A DNA stretch of 64,000 nucleotides from Luteococcus sp038433135 (GCF_038433135.1 NZ_JBCDMV010000011.1:1-64000); one strand, 5' to 3'; shown: positions 51,877-63,400, numbered from the stretch's first letter. Made by a program: numbers and translations. The notes: generated by a model from the letters alone, not told the origin.

Positions 51877-53913
51877 ATGGCACGAATCGGCTTCATCTCG
51901 CTGCACACTTCCCCGCTCGATTCGCCCGGCTCCAAGGACGCGGGCGGGATGAACGTCGTCGAGGTGCACCAGGCCAAGGCGCTGGCCGACCGGGGGCACG
52001 TCGTCGAGCTGGTCACTCGTCGGGACAACACGGAGCTGCCCGACGTGACCGAGATCCACCCCGGGGTGACGGTCCGGCAGATCGTCGCCGGGCCCACCGA
52101 GCCGCTGGCCAAGAGCGCCCAGGATGAGTGGATCGACGACTTCTCCGCCGCGCTGGCCCGGCTGGAACCCTATGACGTCGTGCACTCGCAGCACTGGATG
52201 AGCGGGGTGGCGGCGCTGCCGGTCGCGAAGCGCTGGGGCGTGCCGCACGTGCAGAGCTTCCATTCGGTGGCGGCGCTGCCGGGTGATCCGCTGAGCGAGG
52301 GCGAGCCGCCCGAATCGCCCGGACGCAATGCCGGGGAACGACTGATCGCGCGCGAGTCGGATCTGGTGATCGCCGTCAGCCAGTACGAGGCGAAGACCAT
52401 CGTCGAGCGTTGCGGGGCCGATCCGGAACGCGTCATGGTGGTGCACCCCGGGGTGGACACGGAGCTCTTCCACCCGCTGGACGACGACTGCCGCCGGTGG
52501 AACCCGGAGCTGAACAGCCCGGACGAGCCGCCGCAGTTCGGCCCGGTCTGCGTCGCCCCCAATCCCAATGGCTACCTGCTCTTTGCCGCCCGGCTGCAGC
52601 CGCTGAAGGCGCCCGATCTGGCGCTGGTGGCGGTGGCCGGCATCCCCGACGAGCTCCGCCCCACGCTGGTGATCGCCGGCGAGGCCAGCCAGGATTTCGC
52701 CAGCTACCGCGACGAACTGATCGACCTGAGCCAGAACCTGGGGATCGCCCACCAGACCTGTTGGCTGGGATCCCAGACCCGGGAGGATCTGGCCCGACTG
52801 GTCCGAGGAGCCCGCGCGGTGCTGGTGCCGTCGTTCAGCGAGACCTTCGGGCTGATCGCCCTGGAGGCCCAGGCCTGTGGCGTCGCCGTGGTCTCCGCCG
52901 ATTCCGGCGGCCTGCGGGAGGCCGTGGCCGACCAGGAGACCGGCGTACTGGTGACCGAGCGAAGCGCCGAGGCATGGACGTCGGTGTTGACCGATCTACT
53001 GCGTGCCCCGGACCGGTTGTGCGAACTGGGCCGGGCCGGCCGCCAGCGCGCCCTGGGCTTTGGTTGGGATGCGGTGGCCGGGCAGTTGGAGACCCATTAC
53101 GAGTCGCTGGCCGGCAAGGGCCCCCTTGACAAAGCCTGTCCTGAGCCTGTCGAGGCCCCTCTCGCCCCGGCCGACCGCAGCATCCTGCAGGGTGTCACCC
53201 GGGTGCTCTTCTGCCACGCGCACCCCGACGACGAAACTCTCGCCACCGGAGCTCTGATCGCCCACCTGACCGGCCGCGGGATCGCCTGTGACCTGGTGAC
53301 CGCGACCCGTGGCGAGATGGGCGAGGTGGTTCCCGGGCCGCTCAGCCACCTGGCCGGGACGCCGCAACTGGAGGCCCACCGGGAGGGTGAGCTGACCGGG
53401 GCGTTGCGGGAACTGGGCATCCAGCGGCACGTCTGGCTGGGCACCGAACCCGCCCGGGCCGATGCGCTGCCCACCCGGATCTACCGGGATTCGGGGATGG
53501 AGTGGATCCGCCCCGGTCTGGCCGGCTCCGCCGATGCCACCGACGAGCGCAGCTTCACCTTTGCCGACATCGATGATGCGGTGGCGGATCTGGCGAGCGC
53601 GATCAATGCCTGGCGGCCGGATCTGGTGGTCAGCTACGACGCCGAGGGCGGCTACGGTCACCCCGACCACGTCCGGATGCACGAAGTGGCCGGGCGCGCC
53701 GCCCGCCAGCTGGGGGTGCCGTTCGCGGAGATCCGGCACCAGCCGGGCCCGTCCGTGGAATGGTTCGAGCTGCCGGAGACCCTGCCCGTCGTCGCGAAGG
53801 CGCTGCGACAGCACGCCACCCAGCTGACGGTGCAGCCCAATGGCACCGAGGTGGTGCATTCCGGCGGGCAGCGGGATCCGATCGTGACCGCCGTCGGACT
53901 CGCGGCCCACTGA
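51877..53913 (+). CDS. mshA-mshB: MshA-like glycosyltransferase fused to MshB-like deacetylase
   Basis: 678-aa fusion of two mycothiol-biosynthesis activities. Residues 1-412 are a GT4 glycosyltransferase (SPGSKDAGGMNVVEVH, then FSETFGLIALEAQACG with the EX7E motif), expected to join GlcNAc to inositol-3-phosphate. Residues 441-678 are a PIG-L zinc deacetylase (CHAHPDDETLATGAL, RDSGMEW, GGYGHPDHVRMHEVAG), expected to deacetylate GlcNAc-inositol. The linker (about 414-428, KGPLDKACPEPVEAPL) is translated from a REP-like element at 53119-53158. MshA and MshB are normally separate genes. A phosphatase step (MshA2) would lie between these reactions. Confidence 0.87.
   Translation: MARIGFISLHTSPLDSPGSKDAGGMNVVEVHQAKALADRGHVVELVTRRDNTELPDVTEIHPGVTVRQIVAGPTEPLAKSAQDEWIDDFSAALARLEPYDVVHSQHWMSGVAALPVAKRWGVPHVQSFHSVAALPGDPLSEGEPPESPGRNAGERLIARESDLVIAVSQYEAKTIVERCGADPERVMVVHPGVDTELFHPLDDDCRRWNPELNSPDEPPQFGPVCVAPNPNGYLLFAARLQPLKAPDLALVAVAGIPDELRPTLVIAGEASQDFASYRDELIDLSQNLGIAHQTCWLGSQTREDLARLVRGARAVLVPSFSETFGLIALEAQACGVAVVSADSGGLREAVADQETGVLVTERSAEAWTSVLTDLLRAPDRLCELGRAGRQRALGFGWDAVAGQLETHYESLAGKGPLDKACPEPVEAPLAPADRSILQGVTRVLFCHAHPDDETLATGALIAHLTGRGIACDLVTATRGEMGEVVPGPLSHLAGTPQLEAHREGELTGALRELGIQRHVWLGTEPARADALPTRIYRDSGMEWIRPGLAGSADATDERSFTFADIDDAVADLASAINAWRPDLVVSYDAEGGYGHPDHVRMHEVAGRAARQLGVPFAEIRHQPGPSVEWFELPETLPVVAKALRQHATQLTVQPNGTEVVHSGGQRDPIVTAVGLAAH
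53119..53158 (+). repeat. REP-like element inside a coding region
   Basis: CTTGACAAAGCCTGTCCTGA followed by GCCTGTCGAGG. It shares the GAGCCTGTCGAGG core with the extragenic copy at about 40187. It is in frame and encodes the linker of the MshA-MshB fusion. Confidence 0.75.
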
Positions 53914-53930
53914 CCCGGGAGCGACCCGGA

Positions 53931-53969
53931 CACGGCAGGACCCCGGCCAGCTGGCCGGGGTCCGCCGTG
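53931..53969. terminator. Bidirectional terminator, mshA-mshB / membrane protein
   Basis: Nearly perfect palindrome with central GGACCCCGGCCAG and its complement, extended by CACGGC/GCCGTG (one unpaired A). Between convergent genes. Confidence 0.8.
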
Positions 53970-53976
53970 GACAGGG

Positions 53977-54381
53977 TCAGCGGTGGCCGCGGATCCGCTT
54001 GTCCAGCAGGGTGTACAGGCTGACGGCGGCACCGGTGAAGGCCAGGCCTAGCGCCACGTGCAGCCACTTCAGGCCGCCGCTGCCGCCGATCATCTCGCCC
54101 AGACCGGTCTGCAGGATGGCCAGCACCGGCAGGCTCAGCGAATGGAAGAACAGGCCCTTGGCGCTCGCGTCGGCCTTGCGGGTCTGGAAGGCGAAGAAGG
54201 CGGCGACGACGCTGGCCAGCAGGGTGAGGTAGCCGAAGCCGCTGTGCGCCTTGGCGATCGCGACGGAGTTGTACCCGGTGAGCATGGCGATGCCCAGGGC
54301 GAGCTGCACGAAGACCGAGGCGATGATCACCAGCGCGGTGGTCTTGAGGCGGGAAAGGGTGGGAGTGACGGTGGTAGCCAT
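53977..54381 (-). CDS. Four-helix membrane protein, CtaA/COX15-like half
   Basis: 134-aa protein with four hydrophobic helices. Histidines fall in KAHSGFGYLTLLAS and GGLKWLHVALGLAF, with an intervening PVLAILQTGLGEMIGG. The His-helix-His and Q-x-x-LG pattern resembles one half of haem A synthase (CtaA/COX15), suggesting a possible b-type haem site. No close family is recognised, so function is open. Convergent with mshA-mshB across a strong terminator. Confidence 0.6.
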   Translation of the reverse strand: MATTVTPTLSRLKTTALVIIASVFVQLALGIAMLTGYNSVAIAKAHSGFGYLTLLASVVAAFFAFQTRKADASAKGLFFHSLSLPVLAILQTGLGEMIGGSGGLKWLHVALGLAFTGAAVSLYTLLDKRIRGHR

Positions 54382-54488
54382 GCTCTGAGCCTACGGGATT
54401 CTCCGTCGGTGACGGTTCACCCTCCGCGGCCACCGGCGCGCGCCCGCGACGCTAGTCTGGTCCCACCACCACCCGCGGAAGGCACCTC

Positions 54489-55472
54489 GTGAAGGACATC
54501 GTCATCTTCTCCGGAACGGCCCATCAGCAGTTGGCACAGGAGATCTGCCAGAACCTGGGCGTGCAGCTCAGCGGGGTCGACATCCGTCGTTTCAGCAATG
54601 ACTGCATCCAGGCACAGCTGCTGACCAACTGCCGCCGCCGCGACGTGTACATCGTGCAGCCCCTGGTTCCCCCGACACAGGAGAACCTGATGGAGCTGCT
54701 GCTGATGATCGATGCCGCCCGCGGCGCCTCCGCCGAGTACATCACCGCCGTGATGCCGCACTATGCCTACGCGCGCAGCGACAAGAAGGACGCCAGCCGG
54801 ATCTCCATGGGCGGCCGGCTGGTGGCCGACATGTTGAAGACCGCCGGTGCCACCCGCGTCCTCACCATGAGCCTGCATTCCCCGCAGGTGCAGGGATTCT
54901 TCTCCATGCCGGTGGACCAGCTGACCGCCATCGGGGTGTTGGCCGAGCACTATCAGGGCAAGGACCTGACCGATTGGGTGGTGGTCTCCCCCGACTTCGG
55001 CAATGCCAAGGAGGCGGCCACCTTCGCCCGGCTGCTCGGGCTGCCGATGGCCGTCGGCTCCAAGAAGCGGGTCTCCGACGACAAGGTGGTGATCGACTCG
55101 ATCGTCGGCGACGTGGTGGGCAAGAAGGCCATCGTGATCGACGACGAGATCGCCACCGGCGGCTCGATCCTGGAATTGCTGGACAAGCTGGAGGAGTTCG
55201 GCTGTCAGCAGGCCTCGGTCTGCACCACGCACGGCTTGTTCAACGGCAAGGCCGTCGAGCGGCTGCAGGGTCACCACATGATCACCGAGGTGGTCACCAC
55301 CAACACCGTTCCGCAGGATCACCCCGACTGGACCCACCTGCAGGTGCGCAGCGTCGCCGGGCTCTTCGCCGAGGCGATCCGCCGCACCCACGACGGCAAG
55401 AGCGTCAGCAAGCTCTTCCGCGGAGTGGATCCGCAGTACGCCCCTCCGCCGCCCCGCGACGGGCTCTTCTGA
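54489..55472 (+). CDS. prs: Ribose-phosphate pyrophosphokinase, divergent type
   Basis: 327-aa PRPP synthetase making PRPP from ribose-5-phosphate and ATP. The flexible-loop region YAYARSDKKDASRISMGGRL and the PRPP-binding loop VIDDEIATGGSIL are clear. The loop differs from the housekeeping form (DDMIDTAGT), and the subunit is more like archaeal/class-divergent enzymes, so this may be a second paralogue. GTG 54489 follows GGAAGG. Its 3' end is 15 bases from convergent mca. Confidence 0.88.
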   Translation: MKDIVIFSGTAHQQLAQEICQNLGVQLSGVDIRRFSNDCIQAQLLTNCRRRDVYIVQPLVPPTQENLMELLLMIDAARGASAEYITAVMPHYAYARSDKKDASRISMGGRLVADMLKTAGATRVLTMSLHSPQVQGFFSMPVDQLTAIGVLAEHYQGKDLTDWVVVSPDFGNAKEAATFARLLGLPMAVGSKKRVSDDKVVIDSIVGDVVGKKAIVIDDEIATGGSILELLDKLEEFGCQQASVCTTHGLFNGKAVERLQGHHMITEVVTTNTVPQDHPDWTHLQVRSVAGLFAEAIRRTHDGKSVSKLFRGVDPQYAPPPPRDGLF

Positions 55473-55487
55473 TCAACCCGGTCTGGA

Positions 55488-56300
55488 TCACCCCAGTGGA
55501 GTGAAGGGCCAGCCCTCCACCATCCCGTTCGGGTTGCCGTGCTCCCGGTAGAACTCCCGGCCGAACATGGCCGCGAAGGACGCGTCGTCGAAGCCGGTCA
55601 GCATGCCGATGTCGGTGACCTGGCTGGCGTGGCAGAGCAGCGCCTGGCGCTTCAGCGACAGCTGCGCCGAGACGTCCACCGACCAGTGGATCTCCGCCTG
55701 GGGCGTGCCCATCGGGTTGCCGTCGTCGGCCGGGCCGGTGGGGTCGAAGGCCAGCTCCATCCCCTGCTCCTTGGCGGCCTGCACCATCCGGACGGTCTCG
55801 TCACGGTTGATGGTCACCTCCAACACCCGGGGGCGACGCCTGGCCAGGGCCGCGGCCCGGTAGGCGACCGGGTGCACCTTGACGTGGTCGGGGTGGCCGT
55901 AGTTGCCATGCCAGTCATAGCCGACCAGCACGTCGGCGTCCTCCTCGTCCAGGATCTTCGCCAGCCGAGCCGCGGCCTCGTCCAGATCCGCGGCGTGGAA
56001 GGAGCCGGGGTCGTCATTCATCTCCCAGCCGGTCATGCCGGAATCGCTGTAGCCCAGCCATTCAACCCGGGCGGTGCCCAGCACCTCGGCAGAGGCAGCG
56101 GCCTCCTTGCGTCGCCGCTCGACGATGGTCTCGCCCGGCGCCAGATCATCAGGCACCTCGCCGTGGTCGCCATTGGTGGCATAGACCAGGACGACGCGGT
56201 CACCCTGCTGGGTGGCTCGGGCCATGGAGCCGGCGGTGCCGGAGGCCTCGTCGTCGGGGTGGGCGTGCAGGAAGACGATCGTGCTCATGGGCTCCATCAT
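55488..56300 (-). CDS. mca: Mycothiol S-conjugate amidase
   Basis: 270-aa PIG-L zinc amidase that cleaves mycothiol-toxin conjugates for export as mercapturates. Metal site VFLHAHPDDEASGTAGSMA near the N-terminus, GYSDSGMTGWEMNDDPGSF and YGHPDHVKVHPVAYRAA follow the Mca pattern, and the C-terminal half contains the CHASQVTDIGMLTGFDD region with a His. Start is either ATG 56300 or ATG 56288; the second gives the usual N-terminus but its GGAG is only three bases away. Two kilobases from the MshA-MshB gene, making a mycothiol cluster. Confidence 0.92.
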   Translation of the reverse strand: MMEPMSTIVFLHAHPDDEASGTAGSMARATQQGDRVVLVYATNGDHGEVPDDLAPGETIVERRRKEAAASAEVLGTARVEWLGYSDSGMTGWEMNDDPGSFHAADLDEAAARLAKILDEEDADVLVGYDWHGNYGHPDHVKVHPVAYRAAALARRRPRVLEVTINRDETVRMVQAAKEQGMELAFDPTGPADDGNPMGTPQAEIHWSVDVSAQLSLKRQALLCHASQVTDIGMLTGFDDASFAAMFGREFYREHGNPNGMVEGWPFTPLG

Positions 56301-56336
56301 CCCACGCAGAGCAGTTGATTCCTCAATTACCCGGAT

Positions 56337-56427
56337 CTCCGAAAAGCGACCTCCGGAACCCGGTCGGTCGACCGCTTCCCGCGTGGGCTTGCTCGGCGGA
56401 GGCGAATCTGGTGGTCAATTCCCGGAA
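56337..56427 (+). repeat. Palindromic repeat family A, copy 4
   Basis: 91-bp imperfect palindrome; left arm TCTCCGAAAAGCGACCTCCG, right arm ending GGTGGTCAATTCCCGGAA then TTGG. Located between divergent mca and the DUF456 gene, ending 16 bases before the -10 of the latter. Confidence 0.85.
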
Positions 56428-56442
56428 TTGGTCGCCCGACCC

Positions 56443-56448
56443 TACCCT
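56443..56448 (+). promoter_or_regulatory. -10 element for leaderless DUF456 gene
   Basis: TACCCT six bases before ATG 56455, with no ribosome binding site. Confidence 0.45.
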
Positions 56449-56454
56449 TGAGTC

Positions 56455-56946
56455 ATGACCCCCGCCCTGATTGCCGTCATCGTTGCCATGCTCGCCCTGG
56501 TCGGGCTGTGCGGCATCATCGTCCCGGCCCTGCCCGGAAGCCTCACCGTCGGGCTGGGCGCCCTGGTCTGGGCCATCTGGGGCAACTCGTCCTGGGGTTG
56601 GGTCGCCTTCGGCGTCGCCGCAGTGCTGCTGGCCATCGGGATGGGCTCATCAATGCTGCTGACCAAGCGTGATCTGGACCGGCGCGAGATTCCGCAGTGG
56701 CCGATCTTCGTCGGGCTGGCCAGCGGCCTGGTGGGCGCCTTCGTGCTGCCGGCGCTGGGCCTGCCGATCGGCTTCGTGCTGGGCCTGTTCTGCGCCGAGC
56801 TCTTCCGGGTGCGCAATGCCTCCACCGCGCTGACCACCAGCGTCGCCGCCATCAAGACGATCGGCACCGGCATGCTGATCGAGCTGGCCTGCGCGATGAC
56901 CGCCACCGCCGTGATCGGCGCCAGCGTGATCAGCGGCCTGGTCTGA
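56455..56946 (+). CDS. DUF456 family membrane protein
   Basis: 163-aa protein with about four to five membrane segments and glycine-rich helices. The opening VGLCGIIVPALPGSLTVGLG and the middle VGAFVLPALGLPIGFVLGLF are the typical DUF456 (YqgC-like) pattern. Function unknown in all species known to me. TACCCT lies six bases before the ATG, suggesting a leaderless mRNA. Confidence 0.8.
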   Translation: MTPALIAVIVAMLALVGLCGIIVPALPGSLTVGLGALVWAIWGNSSWGWVAFGVAAVLLAIGMGSSMLLTKRDLDRREIPQWPIFVGLASGLVGAFVLPALGLPIGFVLGLFCAELFRVRNASTALTTSVAAIKTIGTGMLIELACAMTATAVIGASVISGLV

Positions 56947-57015
56947 CCGCTCCCCTTCGGCGCCGGGAGCCGAAATTCACCTGACAGGCTGCCCCGCCCG
57001 TGCTGGACTGCTGAC

Positions 57016-57876
57016 ATGAGCCAGCCACAGCAGCCCGAAGGTCAAGAAGTCAGCGTCGACTGGGATGAGGCCCGGGAGGCCAACCGTCTCAACTGGGATG
57101 ACCGGGCCGCCATCCACGCCACCTCGTATGGGATCGAGGCCTATGTCACCGATCCTGAGCGCATCTCCGACCAGGTTCGGGCAGACCATGCCGTGCTCCG
57201 TGAACACCTGCCGGGTGGCAGCGTGGACGGCCTGGACTTGGTACACCTGCAGTGTCACATCGGCACTGACACCATCTCCTGGGCACGGCTCGGGGCCCGC
57301 GTCGTCGGGCTCGACCTGTCGCCGGCCTCGCTGGAGGTTGCGCGGGATCTGGCGTCGCAGGCCGGCGCCAACGTGACCTGGGTCCAGTCCGACGCGCTGG
57401 CGGCCCGAGCCGCCGTCGAGGGCAACTTCGACGTGGTCTACACCTCCATCGGGGCGATCTGCTGGCTGCCGGACCTGGATCGGTGGGCCCAGCAGATCGT
57501 GGCACTGCTGCGCCCGGGCGGACTCTTCTACATCCAGGACGGCCACCCGATGCTCTACGCCCTGGACGACACCGGCGCCGAGCCGCGAGTCAGGTACCGC
57601 TACTTCCCCACCGGTCAGGCGCAGGCCTGGGATGATCCTGGGACCTACCTCGGCGACGGGCAAGTGGCGCATCCGCGGAGTTACGAGTGGCCGCACTCGC
57701 TGGCGGAGATCTTGGGTTCCCTGCTGCGCGCGGGGCTGGTGATCAGGCACTTCGACGAGGGGCAGACGCTGCCGTGGCGCTTCTCCCCCGCCATGAGGGA
57801 GACCGAACGCGGCTGGATGTGGCCGACGCCGGACCAGATTCCGTGCACCTTCACCATCGTCGCCCACAGGCCATGA
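57016..57876 (+). CDS. Class I SAM-dependent methyltransferase
   Basis: 286-aa methyltransferase. Motif I is unusual in having a cysteine (LVHLQCHIGTDTISWARLGA) and is followed by the acidic loop VVGLDLSPASLEVARDLASQ and motif II VTWVQSDALAA. Similar to Methyltransf_25/SmtA-like enzymes of actinobacteria; the substrate is unknown. Starts ATG 57016 after a region with no strong ribosome binding site. Probably monocistronic. Confidence 0.8.
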   Translation: MSQPQQPEGQEVSVDWDEAREANRLNWDDRAAIHATSYGIEAYVTDPERISDQVRADHAVLREHLPGGSVDGLDLVHLQCHIGTDTISWARLGARVVGLDLSPASLEVARDLASQAGANVTWVQSDALAARAAVEGNFDVVYTSIGAICWLPDLDRWAQQIVALLRPGGLFYIQDGHPMLYALDDTGAEPRVRYRYFPTGQAQAWDDPGTYLGDGQVAHPRSYEWPHSLAEILGSLLRAGLVIRHFDEGQTLPWRFSPAMRETERGWMWPTPDQIPCTFTIVAHRP

Positions 57877-57927
57877 CCCACCGGCCGTCAGATCAGGCCG
57901 CGGGCAGTCCAGGTGCCGCCCGTGAGG

Positions 57928-58461
57928 TCACAGCGGTTGCGGCGGCACCAGGCTCTGGCCGCTGACAAAGGCCTCGTGGCCCAGCAGCCAGGCCTTGCGG
58001 TCCTCCCCACCGGCGAAGCCGGTCAGCTTGCCGTTCGCGCCCATCACCCGGTGACAAGGCACGATGATGCCCAGTGGGTTGCGGCCCACCGAGCCGCCCA
58101 CCGGCTGCGCCAGGTTCACGTCGCCCAGCCCACGCGCGATCTGGCCATAGGTCACGGTCTGGCCGTAGGGGATCTGGCTCAGCTGCTCCCAGACCCGAGG
58201 ATCCAGCTCATTGTGGGCATGCGGCACCAGCGGCAGGTCGAAGCTGGTGCGCTGCCCGGCAAAGTACTCGGCCAGCTGGCCGGCTGCCCGCGCCAGCACG
58301 TCCTCGTCGGCCAGCGCCACCGGTTCCCCCTCGGCGGCACGCTCCGGCTGCACCCGGTGGTTGGCGAAGAAGACGCCGATCAGGTTTCCCCCCTCGGCAA
58401 CCAGGGTCAGAGGGCCCAGCGGGCTGTCTACGTCGGCACGACGAATCGCTGAAGAGTTCAC
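57928..58461 (-). CDS. ogt: Methylated-DNA-protein cysteine methyltransferase
   Basis: 177-aa suicide DNA repair protein removing O6-alkylguanine. The acceptor cysteine is C136 in IIVPCHRVMG, and the HTH around IPYGQTVTYGQIARGLGD with the arginine finger binds DNA. Start is GTG 58461. Length and motif are normal for Ogt. It diverges from the P450 gene across only 64 bases. Confidence 0.93.
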   Translation of the reverse strand: MNSSAIRRADVDSPLGPLTLVAEGGNLIGVFFANHRVQPERAAEGEPVALADEDVLARAAGQLAEYFAGQRTSFDLPLVPHAHNELDPRVWEQLSQIPYGQTVTYGQIARGLGDVNLAQPVGGSVGRNPLGIIVPCHRVMGANGKLTGFAGGEDRKAWLLGHEAFVSGQSLVPPQPL

Positions 58462-58525
58462 GCAACCATCGTGCCATTCACCGCGATCGGGGATGATGGA
58501 TGTCAGCCAGCGAGGGGGATTTCCG

Positions 58526-59733
58526 ATGACCACAGCCGAATGCCCAGTCAGCGCCCGCAAGACCAACTATCCCGGTGAAGTCACCCAGCGGGGGGTCGAG
58601 ATCATCGATGGAGTCTGGCACGTCCAGGACATGGCCGTCGCCCGCCAGGTATTGCGCAGCCGGGTAACCACCCAGGCCGGATTCAACTCCGAGGCCGTGG
58701 TGATGAAGAAGCTGCGCAAGCCGATCCTGTTCAACGACGGCACCGAGCACCGCAAGCAGCGCGCCGCCATCGCCCGATACTTCGCGCCGAAGACCGTCGA
58801 CGCCAACTACCACGAGCTGATGGAGCGCTACGCCGACGAGTTGATCGACGAGTTCCGCGCCGCCGGCCATGTTGATCTGGCCCAGCTCACCCTGCGCTAT
58901 TCCGTGGTGGTGGCCGCCCAGGTGGTGGGGCTGACCAATTCCGATGTCGACAGGATGGCTCGACGACTGGAACGCTTCTTCGCCACCCCGCCCGTCGCCC
59001 CCACGGTGGAGAAGGACCAGAAGGTCACCGTCCGCAGCCGCTTCGGCGCGATCGCGATGAGTGCCAAGGGCCAGCTGCCGATGCTCACCTTCCACCTGTC
59101 CGACGTCCGGCCCGCAATCAAGGCGCGCAAGGCCAAGCGGCAGGACGACGTGATCAGCCACCTGATCGATGAGGGCTATTCCGACACCGAGATCCTGATC
59201 GAGTGCGTCACCTATGCCGCCGCCGGAATGGTCACCACCCGCGAATACATCGGGATGGCCACCTGGCACCTGCTGGAGAATGACCAGCTCCGGGCCCGCT
59301 ACCTGGCCGCCGACAAGCCCGAACGGGTCCAGATCCTGCACGAGATCCTCCGGCTGGAACCGATCGTCGGGCACCTCTACCGGCGCACCGTCGACCCCCT
59401 CGAGATCACCGTCGACGGCGAGCAGCGCACCATCCCCGCCGGCGCCCTGGTGGACCTCTACATCCGCAGCGCCAATGCCGACCCGGCCGTGGTGGGCGAC
59501 GACGGGCTGCAGCTCTGCCCCGGGCGCAGCCTGCCGCCCAAGGTGGGTGACGAGGTGATCAGCTTTGGCGACGGCGGGCACAAGTGCCCCGGCAACTCGC
59601 TGGCCATCCAGGAGGCCGACGTGCTGTTGCAGCGCCTGCTGAAGCTCCCGGTACGCCTGGCGACCACGCCGGTGATCGGCTGGGACGAGTTGATCAAGGG
59701 CTACGAGGTGCGCAACATCCGCCTGGAGCTGGA

Positions 59734-59749
<16 letters not shown>
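58526..59749 (+). CDS. Cytochrome P450
   Basis: 407-aa haem monooxygenase. The I-helix oxygen-activation region is TYAAAGMVTTREY, the K-helix ExxR motif is E273-R276 in EILRLEP, and the haem cysteine is C354 in FGDGGHKCPGNSLA. GAGGGGG at eight bases supports ATG 58526. Family and substrate are not identifiable; no ferredoxin gene is adjacent. Its last 16 bases overlap the 3' end of the convergent UvrA-like gene. Confidence 0.9.
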
Positions 59750-62088
<2,339 letters not shown>

Positions 62089-62227
62089 CGGGATCTCCAT
62101 CCATGCGGGTCGACGGTGACGGCCCGACCATCCGGGAGATTCACCGAAGACAAGTGAACCAGCTCCCACCGACAAGACACACCGGCCCGCTGGCGGGCCC
62201 TGCGCACGCTGGCGCCGAGGCCAGGCT

Positions 62228-62328
62228 TTCCGAGAATCGACCCCCAGAATCTCCCAGAACACGAGGATGGCACCGGCCAACACGGGAGAGCCATCGACGA
62301 GCAGGAATCTGGCGGTCGATTCTCGGAA
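62228..62328 (+). repeat. Palindromic repeat family A, copy 5
   Basis: 101-bp imperfect palindrome, ten bases longer than the other copies. Left arm TTCCGAGAATCGACCCCCAG, right arm GGCGGTCGATTCTCGGAA then TTGG. Between the divergent UvrA-like and mutarotase genes. Confidence 0.87.
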
Positions 62329-62368
62329 TTGGTCTCCCGAACCACTGTTGCGCCGACCCGCAGCGGGC

Positions 62369-62374
62369 TAGGTT
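62369..62374 (+). promoter_or_regulatory. -10 element for leaderless mutarotase gene
   Basis: TAGGTT seven bases before ATG 62382, no ribosome binding site. Confidence 0.48.
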
Positions 62375-62381
62375 CGCAGGC

Positions 62382-63263
62382 ATGAGCACTCACAGAACCG
62401 CCCCCGAACTCCCGCAGGGAATCACCTTCGTCAAGGATCACGGCCAGGACGCCTACCGGATCGAAACCGAGCTGTGCACCGGCCTGGTGCACGTCAACGG
62501 CGCCCATGTCACCGAGTGGACCCCCGCCGGGCAGGATCCGGTGCTCTGGCTCAGCAAGGACGCCGTCTTCGGGCCTGGCAAGGCAATTCGCGGCGGCATC
62601 CCGATCTGCTGGCCCTGGTTCGGCCCCGGCAGGGACGGCGACCGATCCCCCGCCCACGGCATCGCCAGGCTGCTGCCATGGAGCCTGGTCGAGGCCGACG
62701 TGAGCGAGGCGGGCGAGGCCCGACTCTCCTTTGAACTCGCCGGAGGGGAACTGCCCGAATCCGCCGGCGTCCCCGCCGATGCGACGGTGCGCTACACCGT
62801 GGGCTTCGGCTCCGTGTTGAATCTCGACCTGACCGTGACGGCCGGCGCCCAGCCGGTCAGCTATGAGGAGGCCCTGCACACCTATCTGGCGGTCGGCGAT
62901 GTACACCGGGTCACTCTGGAGGGCCTGGCTGACACCCGCTACCTGGACAAGGTGGGCGATGGGGAAATCACCCAGGAGGGGCCCGTTAAATTCATCACCG
63001 AGACGGATCGGATCTACTTCTCGGACGACACCGTGAGCTTGGTGGACGACGCCTCCGGCCGCAGGATCGAGTTGCAGAAGACCAATTCCGCAAACACCGT
63101 GGTGTGGAACCCATGGGCAGACAAGGCCGCCGCAATGACCGATTTCGGCGATGACGAGTGGCCCACGATGTGCTGCATTGAGACGGTGAACTGCCTAGCC
63201 AATGAGATTTCTCTGTCGCCGGGCGAGCAGCACACAATGTCGACGACGGTTCTTGTCCCCTAA
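62382..63263 (+). CDS. D-hexose-6-phosphate mutarotase (YeaD-like epimerase)
   Basis: 293-aa aldose-1-epimerase superfamily enzyme of the YeaD type, interconverting alpha and beta anomers of hexose-6-phosphates. Family segments: AIRGGIPICWPWFGP, AHGIARLLPW (catalytic histidine), YEEALHTYLAVGD and the C-terminal VVWNPWADKAAAM with CCIETVN. A substrate-phosphate arginine is conserved. ATG 62382 has TAGGTT seven bases upstream. It would support glycolytic flux from the fructose PTS. Confidence 0.87.
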   Translation: MSTHRTAPELPQGITFVKDHGQDAYRIETELCTGLVHVNGAHVTEWTPAGQDPVLWLSKDAVFGPGKAIRGGIPICWPWFGPGRDGDRSPAHGIARLLPWSLVEADVSEAGEARLSFELAGGELPESAGVPADATVRYTVGFGSVLNLDLTVTAGAQPVSYEEALHTYLAVGDVHRVTLEGLADTRYLDKVGDGEITQEGPVKFITETDRIYFSDDTVSLVDDASGRRIELQKTNSANTVVWNPWADKAAAMTDFGDDEWPTMCCIETVNCLANEISLSPGEQHTMSTTVLVP

Positions 63264-63346
63264 TTTGGGGACAACGTCGAATAGCTCACCCACCAAGACT
63301 TTTGCGCTCGTCAGGCGTGTTTTTGTTTGGTGAATGAACAGTTGAA

Positions 63347-63361
63347 GCATTGTTTAACATT
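63347..63361. promoter_or_regulatory. Candidate operator upstream of the MarR gene
   Basis: TGTT-T-AACA inverted repeat within CATTGTTTAACATTG, in the 137-bp gap before the MarR-type gene. It could be an autoregulatory site; no further support. Confidence 0.35.
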
Positions 63362-63400
63362 GCCAACGCCTTCTTTCACCACTCTGGTGGATAGCCTGTA

